From the NCBI GenBank assembly GCA_934045905.1, contig OW203762.1, forward strand, positions 50,617,411 to 50,681,410: DNA of 64,000 bases, given 5' to 3'. The DNA is from Leuctra nigra. Taxonomy: Eukaryota; Arthropoda; Insecta; Plecoptera; Leuctridae. Under the pieces are notes generated by a model. The model was not told the origin of the DNA and did not search any database. It saw only the letters and a program-made list of their open reading frames with translations. Below are positions 43,501-58,500 of this stretch, piece after piece. How positions within the stretch are numbered: position 1 is the stretch's first letter; each line of letters begins with the position of its first letter. The translations under genes were made by a program, and so were the position numbers.

Positions 43501-46500
43501 CCAGTGCCATCTCTTGACGAGGCAAAGTTATGACTTTATTAATTGCATGAGTTTTGTACAGCGTTTAGCAATATGTAACATCATTTTGAATTTTTATTAA
43601 TGAACAACTTATTGCTATTTTACTTCTAATCATGCCAGAGAAAACAGTAACTTGAGAACTCAAGTGCCAAGCGGTTGAAATGAAAAGAAAGAATGTTGAA
43701 AACAGATCATGCAGGAATAATAAAAATATGAACCAAACATAAGATATAAGTGACAATGTACAAACGAGAGTGAGAGTTTAAGTGAATACTGAATATAATG
43801 CTAAGTGATAGAAATGAAAAGTAATGAAATGAAATGAGATCTTGCTTCTATAGAGGATGGCTCCACAATCGGAGTGCATGTAGGTGTAGGTTAATGCAGG
43901 ACATTGTACGAGCTGCAGGTGCCAACATAATTCATGATTGCAGGACCATGAATCTAATTATCTGTATATCAGTGGTAGAAGGACGGAAATCCATATGATT
44001 CTTGAGGATGTCCTCAAAAACCAGTAATTCTGCTTGCATCCGATAATATTTGTACTTGTGACAAGAGTCATTCTGTAAGAGAATACTTCAACATAATTAA
44101 ATATTTGATGAAATCAGCCAAGTTCCAAAAGTGTGCAACGTTCAATCGAGAAAATGGACGTCCGGCCTACTTCCACTGAGTAACAGATATCTATTTTCAC
44201 TCTAGAAAAGAACATGCAATGCATTAATTCAAAATGTCAATAATAAATGTTATGTGCACTTCATGTGAATCTACAGAACACGACGAGCCGCGCTAAACTA
44301 CTGCAAGAACGCAATAAACTTCTGGCTGGGTCGGTGGTTTGGTGCGAGGTGCTGTGCTGTCCGAGAGGGGTAACGTCGTTCCCGAGGGCTCACCTGGATG
44401 TTGGCAAGCAGTTGCTGGAAGTGGGGCATGGGGCGCGAGCTGCCCGAACTCGTCGACGTGGGGGTGCCCTCGAAAGTGTTGGACAGTTTGGGGGGTGAGA
44501 GGGTAATGGGGGAGCCACTCTCGAAGAAGGGCATGCCAGTACCTGGCCCGGGCATGCGCGAAGGAGCGGGATAGCCGTCCTGCGTAACACAGAGGGAAGA
44601 GAGGTTCAAGATTACAACACAAACACAATTAGAGTATTACACAGAGTTGTTAGTTACAATGAAGTGTCTACATTCATTGATAGTTGACAAAATATTAGAG
44701 ACCAGGGGCCCTATTCTAGAACTTTTAAATTCCCAATTCCACTGGAATTCGATTCCATGCTATGTTAATCCGTATGGCCGTGACCGGATTCCATCAGAAT
44801 GGAATTGGGAAAACGTTTTAGAATAGTCCTCCAGAAAATCTGACACCTCCACCGTAAGAAATAGATGCAAATATCCTTATGGATGGATTCAAATAGAGAG
44901 AGTTCATTACTTATTTAATAATTGAATACTTCAATTTTCTACTCATCAAGAATCACACACTACGAACACCACACAAACCACCATTAGTCACACAGATACT
45001 AAGGATGTATTTTGACAGTGCTATGGAAGAACGATTGAGAACTGCACATTCTTTTACCTACCAATCCCAGATTCAATAACGCACAAATCCCGCTCTTGTG
45101 CGTCGGATCCTTAGTATCTGTACCTGACTGAGCGTTTGAGTGACGCTGATAACGACGTCGTCCTCGTCAGCGTCGTCGACGTCGCTGTCGACATTTACCT
45201 CGTCGTGCTTGTAGGAGGGCGGCGGCCGCGTGGTGGCCGCGTTGCGTCCCCGCGTTCCAGAGTTCTGGAGAGGTTTCTTCGGCTGCGACGAGCCCTTGCC
45301 GGGACTCTCGTGGCTCATGTCGTCGCCGGGAAGCATGAAGGGACGCACGCCGTCGTTGGAAGCGCCTGGAACACAGCAGATCTCTTAACTTAGCACTCTA
45401 AATATGATTGAGTGGAAATCGCTCAAAAATGAGTTAAATCCACTCAAAAATGATACGATTATGTTGCACTTTGGTGCACTTTCCATCTGTTTTGAGTGGA
45501 TTTCACTCTTTCAAATTTTGCGTGAGGGACATTTGTAGACCCATCAAGTAAAAACACTCGGCATTAGAGCAAACCTTTAAAACCGACTAATGACTAAGCA
45601 ATAACTGATGACTAATTGCTGTGTTTCAGAAAGCAACAAGTCAATGTGGAAATTTTAAGACAATTTTAATTCTTAATTTACACGACAAGTTGTTTTCTGG
45701 AGCAGTTAGAAAAACTCACGAAAACTCACATGAAAAATAAAAATAGTTCGTCCCTTTATTGGTAGATGGCAGAGCCTTGCTAAAGCTAAAGCTTTCATCC
45801 GAGGAAAAGCTCTCACATAAGTTATCTTCTCCCCTGACTTGCCCTTTTGCACAGTCCTGATGATCTCACCTGAGTCGAGGATGCTGTGGTCCAGCATGGT
45901 CTGGTCGGGGAAGTGATTGGCGTTCTGCGTGCGATCCAGATGAATCTCCTCTGAGCTGATCGTCCCGAACTCTCCAGGCCGAGGCTTCACGGACAGCTCC
46001 AGACGTGCCAGCGACTTGCCCGCTGAGCAACAAATCAACAAGCTCAGCGCCTCGTAGTCTTATCAATGACGCAGGAATTCAGTTTCAGCATTACTAGAGT
46101 TAGATTTACTGCGTTATATCTGATTACTTCATGGTTATATTCATTTTATAAATCTCTGAGTATCTCTTCTACAATGTTGCTCATTATACAATATTATTTC
46201 AAAGTCTAGTCGCATTGCAATGTTGTCTTGTTTTCATCTACTTGGAAATGTTCTTTCTCCCTCGATCGATAAGAGGGAAAATAAATTACTTGAAATTCTA
46301 TGAACTAAAAAGATGATTTATAATTACAGAAAATTCCGGAAGCTGGAAATTTCCCTTGCTTTTTCCATCCTCAAAGTAATAACTCTAGACAAAGTTGCAT
46401 CTAACTTCTAAATTAGAAATTAAAATAAAATCTATGTCACTAGATCAGACATGCAAATGATGCTACATTAAAAAGAATAACTCACCGATGCAAGTGTAGA

Positions 46501-49500
46501 CTCCACTGTCTCTTTGAGACACGTCTTGAATGCGCAGTGCCCCTTTCTTAGAGATCCTGTACTTCTTGGAGTTCACGATGTAATTCTGGTCCTTGGCCCA
46601 TTGGATCTTCGTTCTGGAAATCAAATGCAAGGCGTCCATGGAGTTATTTCACTTCCTCCTCGAATTCACATTGCAGTCAGAGAGTCGATGAGGCAGTTCA
46701 ATACCTTGCTCACATTTGAGTTTCCATCATAACAAATCATCATCATCATCAAAATCAACCATGATCGAAATCAAAATGGCGGCAAGTATAAAGTCGACCC
46801 TTTGAATGCTTGTGATATGCACATTTAGCTTGTCCAACTAAATTAATGAAACGTTTTGGGCAACAAATGTTAAAGTTTAAAGCATCAAACATACTATTGG
46901 TGTTTGGGTTGGGTGAAGTGGATGTGATTTGGACCCACCTGTTGAACCTCTTGACGGGACACCTGATCTTGACCTGCGTGCCGAAGAAGACGACCGCCGT
47001 GCCGCCGATCTTGACCGTCACCTTCTTCTTGGTGGGATTCTGCTGGACGAAAGCCTGCGTGTTGTTGAAGATGATGACGGGCCGGTCGGACTCCAGGACG
47101 CAGGACTTGGTGTTGCACGGCTTCTTGTCCTGCGGCTTGACCGACGGACACTTGTTGGCTGGGCGGCTCATCACGTGGTTCTGCGCCATCACTTGCTTGC
47201 ACTCGATCTGGCGCGTCTTCAGCCCGCCGCCGCACGACTTCGAGCACTGCACACAGAGGAACACGTCACACAAGGCGTAATTACATTATAGTCATGATTA
47301 CTGGAACACACTTTGTGGAAAATAAAACAGCACAGTGGAGTCATTACGACCACATGACTTTAAAATACCGGGAACAATTATTCTACCTTGCAATTACTCC
47401 AAATGATGGCACCAATTTTATCGGAGAGGTTTACAAAATTTGAATCAGACCCTCGTTAATTTGATGGAAATTCGTGTTTTCGACAAAATGAAAGGAATGA
47501 CGGAATACACTGTGCAAAACGCTATATTTAAGGCCGATGCACAATTGACGCGGACGGACGACGCGGACGGACGACGGAGACGGATACAATGTTAAAGTCG
47601 TCGTCCGTCCGCGTCCGATTGTGAACAGCCAGAGTGAAAATGTCATACCTAAACATCGTATCCGTCTCCGTCGTCCGTCCGCGTCGTCCGTCTGCGTCAA
47701 TTGTGCATCGGCCTTAATGCTGAACTAGCCAGAATATAAAATGTTCGCCTATTTATAGCATTGGGACAAATTTAAGTTGGTAGTACCTAAAATTGAAATA
47801 GTACCTAAAATTTGACGTTTCCAAAAGGTTCTCTTTAAAACTGGGAAGCTCTTATCTACGATCAATTTGTTGACACGTAATCATGGTTTTCGCCAGAAGA
47901 CTTTACGGTGTCACGTGACACGTAAACGTGACACGTAAACTTCCTGGATCTGGGGCGCTCAAAGTTATATTCATTTTATTTCCAGTTTACTGACATTTTA
48001 TTCGACAAAATGTCTTATAAATTGCGTATTCAAATTGATATTGGATATGCTGTGACGTCATAGCATGTGCATGAAACAACTCAACTCGACGGGGAATTGT
48101 GGCACTCGGGGAGATCAAGAGAAGTTGAACAAAAACAATGCTGCCAACACAATAATCTTCTGAATATGTTTACGAAACATTTCAAATACTTACTTTTTAG
48201 TAGGAAATTACATATTTATCACCCTGCGGCTTATGAAAACGTTACTCACACAATGATTAGACATTACCCCTGGCTGCTTCCAAACTGGACTGTATTTACC
48301 TATATTTACTTCGTTATTTAATTTAATATTTATGTTGAGTATGGTAATCATCTGTGTATTGTTTTTGTCGAAGTGCTTCCCTACATGGGTTGCTTGATGA
48401 TGAGATTGTGACTCACTTTGGTCCACTCCGAGGCGTGCCAGCGGATGGGACAGTCCAGCACGTTGCAGTATTGCCTGTCAGGAGGCGGCGGCTGCGGACA
48501 CATGTTGTTGGGGACGATGACGGTGTTAGCGCCGCCCCGCGTCACCTCGTGGATGCAGTTCACGTCGCGCGTCTGGATGCCGATCCCGCAGGACTTCGTG
48601 CACGGCTGGAAGTCCGAGTAGTTCCATCGCGGAGGACAGGGGTGGTCGTTGCACGTCTGGACGAGGCCTGGAACATGGGGAAACGTTACATGGAGGGCGA
48701 CGGTAGATGGGGAGGTGGTACATGCAGAGCGACGGTACATGTGGAGGCGGTACATGAGGGCGACGGTAGATGGGGAGGCGTTACATCATTACATGGGGGT
48801 GGCGGTACATGGGGAGGCGGTACATGCAGGGCGACGGTACATGGGGAGGTGGTACATGGGGTGGCGGTACATGGATAGGCGTTACATGAGGGCGACGGTA
48901 TATGGATAGGCGTTACATGAGGGCGACGGGTCATGGGGAAACGTTACATGGAGGGCGACGGTACATGGGGAAGCGTCCAGGGGGGAGGGGGTGACGGAAA
49001 TGGAGCGGCCGACAAGTTAAAATTGCATTTCTAATAAGACCTGTAAGCTAGGAGTAGCTTTGCAGCCAGTCTTATGGTCGCCACGCGGGACAATGATAGA
49101 AAAGATACGAACCCTCTGGCTTGTCCGGCTGCTTGCAGAGGAACGGACTGACGGACTTCTCGTCGTTGTCCCTGATGCACTGGATGATCATCTCCTGGAC
49201 GCCTCCGAGACAGGAGGCGCTGCAGTGCGTGAACCCCTGCTTCCTCCACGAGTACGTCTTCGCCTTGCCCGTGCTCGCCGACGCCGACCCCACCTTCACC
49301 TTGTCCGGCTCGCTGGGGTAGCCGGGCGGCTGACGGGGACTCTCGGGGTACGGAATGTACTTGCCGGAGTCGGAGGACGGCTCGGAGTCGAAGCTGAAAC
49401 ACGAGGGCGTTAGAGTCTGATTATACTTACTTTATATTGCAAAGATAAGTGGTTTCGTAATCGCTGAAGTTGTGTTAATGTACTGAGAAACATACTTTGT

Positions 49501-52500
49501 TAGGGATAAGAAACTCTAACGGCGATGTACAATGACAAAGGGCGCCATCTCGTGATACGTAATGGACCAAGGTAAAATTCATAAAGTGGGCGTTCTGCAT
49601 CGACTGAAACATTCAGCGCTTGCGCAATAGCAGTTGACTATCCCTAAGATAGACCGAACGTCAATGGTTCAACAGTATCTTAATTTCTCACCGGTTGTAC
49701 GAGCAAGGAGGTCCGAAACACTTCTGCATCTCCGGAGGCTTCGGCCCCGAACATTGTCGATCCTTGAGCCTGGCGAATGTTCGTGAGAACTCCAGGAAGA
49801 TCTTGCAGTGGACCTCTCGGAACTGCATTCCCTCGCCGCACGTGGCGTTGCACGGACTCCACACCTCGGCGATGAAGCTGTGACAGAGAGCGCGCGTCAC
49901 GCGTGACGTCACGGCACTGTGACGTCATTGCACGGGTCACTGTTCTAGGTGCCCTGGGTGTGAGGTGTTCAGAGTTGTCAAGACAGGTGTGAGGTGTGCG
50001 GGTGTGCTTGCTATGTAAGTGTATCAGGTAATCTGAAAATGCGCATACCTACTCTAAATGTCTAACTACGCTCGCACTATCAAGTCCATAGCAAGCATTG
50101 ATCTAATCACAAAGTGTTACGATCGTGTCAGACGTACTGGTAGCAATAATAATACAATCCATGTCTTAAAAATCATACCTTAATCTACTGTAATAAGACA
50201 ACGTTCAGTTTTATATTTAAGATACTCAATCTATTATCTAGCAATCTATGAGATCTGTTCAAATTACATAAATGTGGCCTTAAAAGTATACCTACGTGAT
50301 TAAATTGGTAAAATAGTCAAGATAACAATTTTTAAGAACAGAACACGATGCACGATTTAACTCCTAATTACGTAATTTGCTGGAGTATTGTGTAACTTTT
50401 ATCTGTTTGTCACTGTGAGTATTCTTTGTTGAATTGCAAATCAAGAAAAGTGCAGTACAAGATTCCAATTGATGTCAGGTTTTGTAAATATAATAAAATC
50501 TCTCGAACATCTGCTGGAGTTTGCCAATGACACATTTCAGTTAATTTCTACTGAAAGTTGCTCTAATTTATTCCTCGATTGCGAAGTCGAGAAAATCTTG
50601 ATGGAAAATGCTTATTAAATTCAGTGCTGAAAGTCTCAGTCAGTAAATAAGTGTTGGAGCAGAGAATAGAGAATCGATCGATAAAAATTAATTAGTATTA
50701 GTCAAAAAAACAACTCATCTCAATATTTTCTGAAGAATACTATACCTCAAGTACAACCATCCGCACGCAAAGAACATTTCGAGGTGGCTGAAAAAACCAC
50801 ATCGCTGTTTTGAGCTCTTGGCAGCGGGTGCATTGGAACAAGACGGACACAGAAGCAGAGCCTTCTAGACTAAACAGTGATCTACTTGCTAACACACACA
50901 TTGTCAGGGAAACTATTGTTACTAGCATATTTCTACGTGAGGAGGACCTTAACACCGACAACACTCTAAAGGGAAATAAAATACAGTATTAAACCAAATT
51001 AGTTACGAATGAGCTGTAAAGGGAAAAGGAATTAAAATCAGTACATTTAAAATAAAAATGTCTTACATGTTCGTACCATGATTACCACAAAGCAGCTCAT
51101 TATGGGATTTCAGGACCAACTTACCCACTACGCAGCATGGGGCACTAAATGTGTAGCTCGGGGTAACGCAGAGCGTTGTCATTATTATTTGAAAAGTCGT
51201 TCCTTTTTTTAAATATTGGTAAAACATATAAAAAGAATGTGTTTTAAAACTGCATTGCCGATTTAATATTAGTTTGGTAGTTGTCTTGGAAGAGGAATCA
51301 AAGATCTCGCTCAATTGAAATCACAGAAACTTTAGAATAATGTACATCAGTTGATATTTTCAGAATTATGTGAAATTGTTCTGGCCTATAGTTATAGGTC
51401 GCGGATTCGATTTCCCGCGCTTGACTGAGGTTTTACGGGGATTCCCTCAGTCGAGAGGCAATACAGTCCACCCTTACCTATCATCATCATTAGCTCCCTA
51501 GCATCATCATCAGCATCATCATATATTTATCAGTTGCCATTGGATTAATTGCAGAAAATTACGACGCCAAACACTGCGAGAATAAATATAACCTATGTAT
51601 ATGACTATGTTTTTAAAATATTGCATCAAAATCCTGAAAATGATACATTTAGAGTCGCCTTTCAATGTGTATTGTTTGAACAAGTCTTCCACGCTGCTGC
51701 CATCTAGACTGGGCAGGTCGTAACCTACTCAAGTTTGATCGTTGAAATGGGTCCCCTGAGAGAATTCAGCATGTCAGAGTTGATTGCTGGCATTATCAAA
51801 ATACCTACTAATATCGCTCAATTTCCTTGCATTCATACCACAATTCCAATTCACCCACATACCGTGCATGAATCACTTCCACGCCGTGTTGATTTTTCAA
51901 AACTGGTTCCCAATTCTATTGATTCCACATGAAAGGAGTTTATTTACCAAACAATATCGAGCTTTTGGCAACGTTTCGCTCTCCCTCACGGTTAAGTGGT
52001 AATGATTTGTACCTTCTCTAATCTCTAATCTTGACATCTCTCAACAGAATATTCCCATGTGGATATTTTCCGAGACAAACTTCAGCCGAGAGCTCGGCTC
52101 CTCCACGCCGAGGAAATTCCTAACTTTGTTTGCACTACAAATGAGTCTTAACGCTTTTGTCAAGAAGAGTCGCCTCAATGTTATCATACACGTGTTCGCT
52201 ATAGGCGTTGAATATTAAAAAACCTCCCACCCCGAGGAATTAACACGAGAGGTTAAACGCAATTAGTCCTCTCTTTCCTCTCTCACATCGGAACGAGTGT
52301 TTCAACTTTTTTCAACTCGAATTCGTGGCTCGGGTTTACACGATCGACCGCTTATAAAAAGCGAATGGACTTTGAACAAAGTGCCAGACGGTGAAGTGGA
52401 ATCTAATTCAATTGAAAATATATAAGTCCCTGTTCGTTGATGAAATGTTTATGGCACGCTGAAGAGACGTTTAATGTTTGATATGACTTTATATTGCGTC

Positions 52501-55500
52501 GAGTCGGTTAGAATCCACGCGGGAGAGCTAATTCCGCGGTAGAAAAACCTTCTCCGCGTGGCCTGGCAAGGGTTTACTGGCTTACTGCATATGCCATGAG
52601 GGCTTCGTACATTATTCACAGGCAATTACCAGCACTCCGGACGTCCTCGGAGAGATTCGCTGTTGATTTAATGGCGCCGTGGCTAACGTGACGAATACCT
52701 GGCCGACCGAGCTACTACTCATTCCGGCCGGCCTCTTTACCTCGAGCGTTGCGGAGATAATATTTAGTTTGAAATATTCAGGAGGACGAAAAATATGGTT
52801 TCGGCGGAGGCGTAATCAAGTAATACGGTGTTTATATGAGATCTCTTAAGATCCTCCATGCTTAGAAACATAATATTTTGGAATGAAGATCGTGTACATT
52901 TTGATGATTGCGTAACATGTTTAACACGTTTACAGCTTTGTAAAGGAAGAGGGTTTGTTTACTGCTGAGGAGCGTGCTAAAGTTACTTACGTGGACTCTG
53001 ACGGCACGACGGGCTCCCCGACCAGCCTCTCCGCCTTGGCGACGTGCGAGGAGATCGGCGTCATGGGCGGGTACGGCTGGATGAGCGGGTGCGTGTTGTC
53101 GTCGATGTGGATGATCTCGTCCTCGTCGAGGTCGACGTCGTCGTGGCGAGGACCGAAGTAGCGGTGCGTCGGACAGGCGATGCCGGTCTGGCACATCTGC
53201 GACGAGTCAGGCCGAGTGTTCTCGTCGCACTGCTCGCTCAGCTCGTCGAGGGCGTCGCGACACTCGATCTGACGCATTTGGACGCCCTCGCCGCACGACA
53301 CCGAGCACTGGAACACGAGGGTAACATTTCTAAATTCACATGAACCTGTTAGTTGAGCGAGCGAAGCGAGCGACTCCATTTGGCTCTTTTAGCACGGACC
53401 TCTGTTTTTTTTTTGTTTTTTTTGTTTTTTTTTGTTTTTGTATGCTAAAGGAAGCAATAGAAGTCGCACCGTTTCACCGATCGACCTGAAATTTTGCACA
53501 CATGTAAAGACAACCTTCTCTGTTTGCAGACCCAATTTTTTTTTGAAATCCATCCATTGGTTCATTGTTAAAATAAGTATCTCCTGATAGCCTAAAAAAT
53601 GAAAATGGTCTTCGAGAAATGTGATCAAACTCATATTTAGCATGGTCAGTAAGACCAACAATGTCACTTATTTTACCAATTTTCAGCCGAATCTGTCAAG
53701 AAAGTATGCACTTATTGACATTTTTAATAGCTGTCAGAAATAAAACATTGAAAATGAATGTCTTTCCAATGCAACTGAATCTGATTTGCTTTAGGTACAA
53801 GAGTGTTTTGATGGTATGTACACTTTTTTAGTGAAAAGCAGATATTTTTATGTGTATTGAGTTGATCAAATTTGAATAATTCAATTTGGATCATAGTTTC
53901 CAACAAATCATTTCGAGTTTTTAAGGACCTTGATTGTCTTTTCGTCAATTCGTAGTTCTGATGGCCGTGCCTCCCGTGTTTCTACTTGGCTGATTTTGCA
54001 TCCAGGAGGGATTAGAAACATAAGCTCACATTTCAATAATATCATTGAGTGGCGTTTGTTCTCTTCTAGCGTTCACACGTCATTCCAAATCTCTCCTGCA
54101 TTGTGCTTCTTTTCGTTGATAATTTTGGCAATTTGGTGTACTTTGTGAAGGTATTAGTAAAATTGAATCGCTTTTAAAGCATAGATATTAGGTATCTACA
54201 GTTTTTGTCCAGGGGATTGATTATTTCAAATTATTTTCTTCTTGGAAACGTTGGATTTATTCCGTTTCTGAGCTTCTGTCTAGCCTGACATTTCCTTGAA
54301 GGTTAGGTATATCTCGGATTACACATTAATGGTGGTCATACAATGACACATTGTTTTATATTGATTCAGTGGATCGTAGTTTGCTTTCAGTTTGACTTAA
54401 AATAATGTTTTCTGTGTGTTAACGAACGCATATTCGGTTAATGTTTGCGCACGTGTCGTGCTCGCTCATTCAACGCGTTACACAGAGCGTTTTCCTAGTT
54501 TATAATTGGCTTATACTTCCAAGCTATTTATGTACACGATGCGCCAAGTATTTTTTGATTTTCAAATAAAGTTTTGACTTGGCTAATTTTTTGATATCAC
54601 TACTTTTCAGTGCAGAATTTTTAGATTTCATATTTTTTTTTAGTTGAAGAGACTTGGCTGGTATTTTTACACGATTTCATTTTAATCGAAGGAAAACTGT
54701 ATAATGCAGTAATCCGCTGCGAAAACATGCACATTTAACTAATAATTAGCAAATTTTTAAGCGAGCGAAGCGAGCGTCTCCTTTTGGCTCTTTTGGCACG
54801 GACCTCGGTTTTTTTTTGGTTTGTTTTTGGTTTTTTGGTTTTTTTTTGTTTTTTTTGTTTTTTTTTGTTTTTGGCTGCTAATAGCCGATACACAGGTCGC
54901 ACCGTTTCACCGATCGATCTGAAATTTTGCACACATGTAAAACCAACCTTCTCTGTTTGCAGACCCTAATTTTTTTGAAATCCATTGATTGGTTGAAATT
55001 TAAATAAACATCTCCTGATAGGCTGAAAAATGAAAATGGACTTCGACAAATGTGATCGACCTTATATTTTGCATGGTCATTAACACCAACATTATCTCTT
55101 ATTTTACAAATTTTCAGCCCAATCCTCCCATTAGTTTAAATTTAAAAAAATACTCATGTGCTGTTTGAAATTTAAACCAGAACCGTTTGACCGATCAACT
55201 TAAAATTTTGCATGGTCATCGGGTCCAACATTATCTGTATTTTTGACAATTTTCAGACTAAATTGTGTTTAAATTCAAAAGTGGTTGACAGTTTACGGAT
55301 ATTTTGCGTGTTGGCTATCATACTTCTCGAATTTCATATTTCACGGCATCTTCGAATCTTCACTTCAAGGTTGTTAGAGCAAAAACTTTCAAACGTATAT
55401 TATGAAACTGATATGACCGTTTAAAATTTTTTTGAACGATATCCTGTGGTTTTTGGAAATTAACAAGGAATCGTTCAATCATAAAGGTTCAATCGATCAA

Positions 55501-58500
55501 CTAAAAACTTTGCGTGGTTATTGGGACCAATATTTTAGGAATTGTTGGAGATTTTCGTACAAGTCTGTGACGAAATTCAAGAATTATTATTGGCTTTTAA
55601 TGACATTTTCGATAAACATAATTTCGGTTCGAGGTGTTGCGCGTATCCGTGCTCGCTCATCAACGCGTTACTCAGAGCGTTTTCCTAGTAGATATCTTTA
55701 TGTCCTATTGTCAATCACTTTATGTGCTCATAAAGTTATTCGACGAAAAAGGAATTCAAATCAGAACATATCTAAAAAAAATTAGTAGAACGATTAGGAA
55801 TCTAATTGATGTGTGGATGTGTAGATGTGTGGACCCAAAGTCCCTCTAAGCTGTTTCCCCCTCTATTTATTTAGTGAAACACAATAGTAGTTGAAGCGTT
55901 ACTCCTCTAGAATCTTAAGTGTGAAATTACCCGCTAACTCGAGGGAAATTCCTAACAATTTTCATTTCATAACGTTTATGGAAAATTCCATTCTACGTGA
56001 TCGGCATTTTCCTCCAATTATTTGGTTTTCTCTCCAATCTAGTAACAATAACTGCGCCCCAGCATAATAATTCCTGCGCTCACAATGGGTTTGTGAAGAA
56101 CTTGCCGTGTTAGGGTTTCAAGTTGGTTGCAACAAACACTTTGTTTGAAATGAGAAAACAATTTTCTTTTCAAAGAAAACAATATTATACCCAACACGAC
56201 TAAAACTCCTGCTCAACAGTGAAAGGAGCGAGTGAGACGGCTGTATCTGTATTCGACGAGCGACACTTGTGCAAGAGAGAGAAGGTGAAAGTGAATACGC
56301 GCGTATATGACTTTAGACGTGTTCGTGGAAAGGAAAATTGAAAACGTAATCAAGACACTTTGATGATTTTCCTTTGAATCTTTCTGAAACGCACAAACGT
56401 GCCTCACAATCGGAATACTTCCTTCCTGTGGCAGAGTGAGGTGTTAGGTGACGTTGAAGAAACTTGGAGGTGATGGGGCACATGATCGTGCGGCGGGGGG
56501 GGGGGGGGGGGGGGGGGGGTTAGATCCCTGCTCACTCGTCAATGCTTTTCGATTTCTTTACACATAACAGGAGAGAGGTAAAGTTATGGAAGTCAAAAGA
56601 GTTGAATCGAAAGAAATCATGTCATTTGAAGTGTTCTACCTTTCATGTCTGCTCAACGGCCAAGTTTAATTGTTTGCCTTAGATTTAGTGTGAAGATTCA
56701 AAGCACTTACTTTTATAGTTTTCTCTTATTAAAGATTTTTAATAACTTAATCCCAGTCTTCGCTTCATAATATTAAAATTTAATCTGAGGTATCATAAAA
56801 CGTATATTTGAATTCTGAAGTAGTAATAAATACGATTATATCTTCATTATTCAGCGTATTGACTTATTCATGGAAGTAGCATAGACGTTTTTACTTTATA
56901 AAGGGACTTAGTACACGGTAAACAATTTAGTATTAATGATAATAAAAAACAGTATTTCCAACACACAGAGCTTTTGACTTTTACGTCGAAGTGATGTTAA
57001 ATATTGTTTGTCTGAAACATCATTGCGCAATCCCAGTGGCGCCTGAGGCAACTGACACCCGTCATAGATTCTTGTTGATCAAAGAAACTGGCTTAATGTA
57101 TCGATATCGATGCGACGCCGGCGTCGGTGGCTCAGTGACGTGGGCTGATGGAAACCCGAGCCAGATGGCGTTGACGTCAAACGTGTTTCAGTTACTTTGA
57201 TAAATACTAGAAGGGGTTATCCGTCAATCTAACCAATCACGAAGCTTGTGCCATAGAACAAAACACAATATCCATCTATTGGAACATTTTCAAACGAAGG
57301 CGAACAAAAAGAAAGCACTTTTGATGGAATTCATTTTCAGTGGAGGAATGAAAGCTTACAAATGCAAGCGAGCTATGTTTAGAATTTGGTCCTTGTTTCC
57401 AACTTTCTGTTAGTTTTACAATCTTCACTTCTGATTTCATGTCGAGTTACGCTACATCTATGAAATAAACTATAGAAAATGTGCGGCCTAGGCTAGATAA
57501 GTTATGCATGCGACAATTTGACCTTTCATATAAGAATGGCTCATTGTATTCTTGCGTGTAGCCTACAAAAACCTGCATCGTTTCAAAGATTATTACTTCA
57601 TTCTGAAAATAAAACCAATTCACTACCGAATCACCAAAAACATGCATTGACATCAACTGAATATTTGGTAGAATTCCTGTCGGTCGGCCAGTTATCTCGG
57701 CCAAAGCGTTCCGCCGCCAATGAGGTTCGCGGTCCGATTGTGACGTCACAATTAAACTTGATGACATGACGTGACTTGCAAGTGAAACTTACCCCCGACC
57801 AGCCTCCCATGGTCCAAGATGGACACTCCATTTGATTGCAGAGCTCTTGGTAGCGGGGTTTATGTCCACGACATAACTGCTCGGGAACCTGAAGCAAACC
57901 ATTAGTAATTAATAATTATATTGCGACGTTATGTTGGAACACTCAACGTGGGACTCGAGCTACCTCTTAATGTTCGGAAGTGATGTGATATGGCAATTAT
58001 TATATGGATTCATATGCAGTATGTTTAACGACGAAATGGTTTACAGATTTGTGCAATTACTAATATTCACATCGCTGTATTGAGTGAGAACAGTTTCATT
58101 CGCATCTGTAATTTAGTCAATGATTATTAAATTACAAATCTAATTGCTGCAGCGCTCAGTTGTTGTCATGAGGCGCAGTAAATATTAAGTAGAAAGTATG
58201 GCACTTGGAAGCATTCGGGTTGCAGCTGGCAGCAGCGATCCAAGACATTCATTTGAAGAAATGTCTTAGATTTGTGGTCTTAGCACAAAACGAAAACGGT
58301 TAGCGCTCCCATGGCCATCGTTTTCTCCCCCTTTTAGTCTGCTGGGATTAAATTAGCAGGATTGAAAGGTAGGTGTGGAGGAAAAAAGAGGAAGCGAAAA
58401 AAAGGAATCCTGCATTGGGTTGACCCGAATCAGCATTTATTAAACCCGCCGAGATTTCTTCCCGAGGCAATAACTCCTTAGGTTCCATTCATCAACTTGA

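Noticed and set aside
44298..44628. Overlapping minus-strand ORFs around an ADAMTSL linker exon
   Set aside because: Only the frame with FQQLLANIQ, bounded by splice sites at 44579 and 44394, fits the phase of its neighbours.
48354..48934. ORFs of 174 and 82 codons over the ggtacatgggg repeat
   Set aside because: They lie in an intronic minisatellite; only 48417-48667 on the minus strand is a real exon.
51735..52002. ORFs at 51735-51932 and 51784-52002
   Set aside because: Short, overlapping, without motifs, and inside an ADAMTSL intron.
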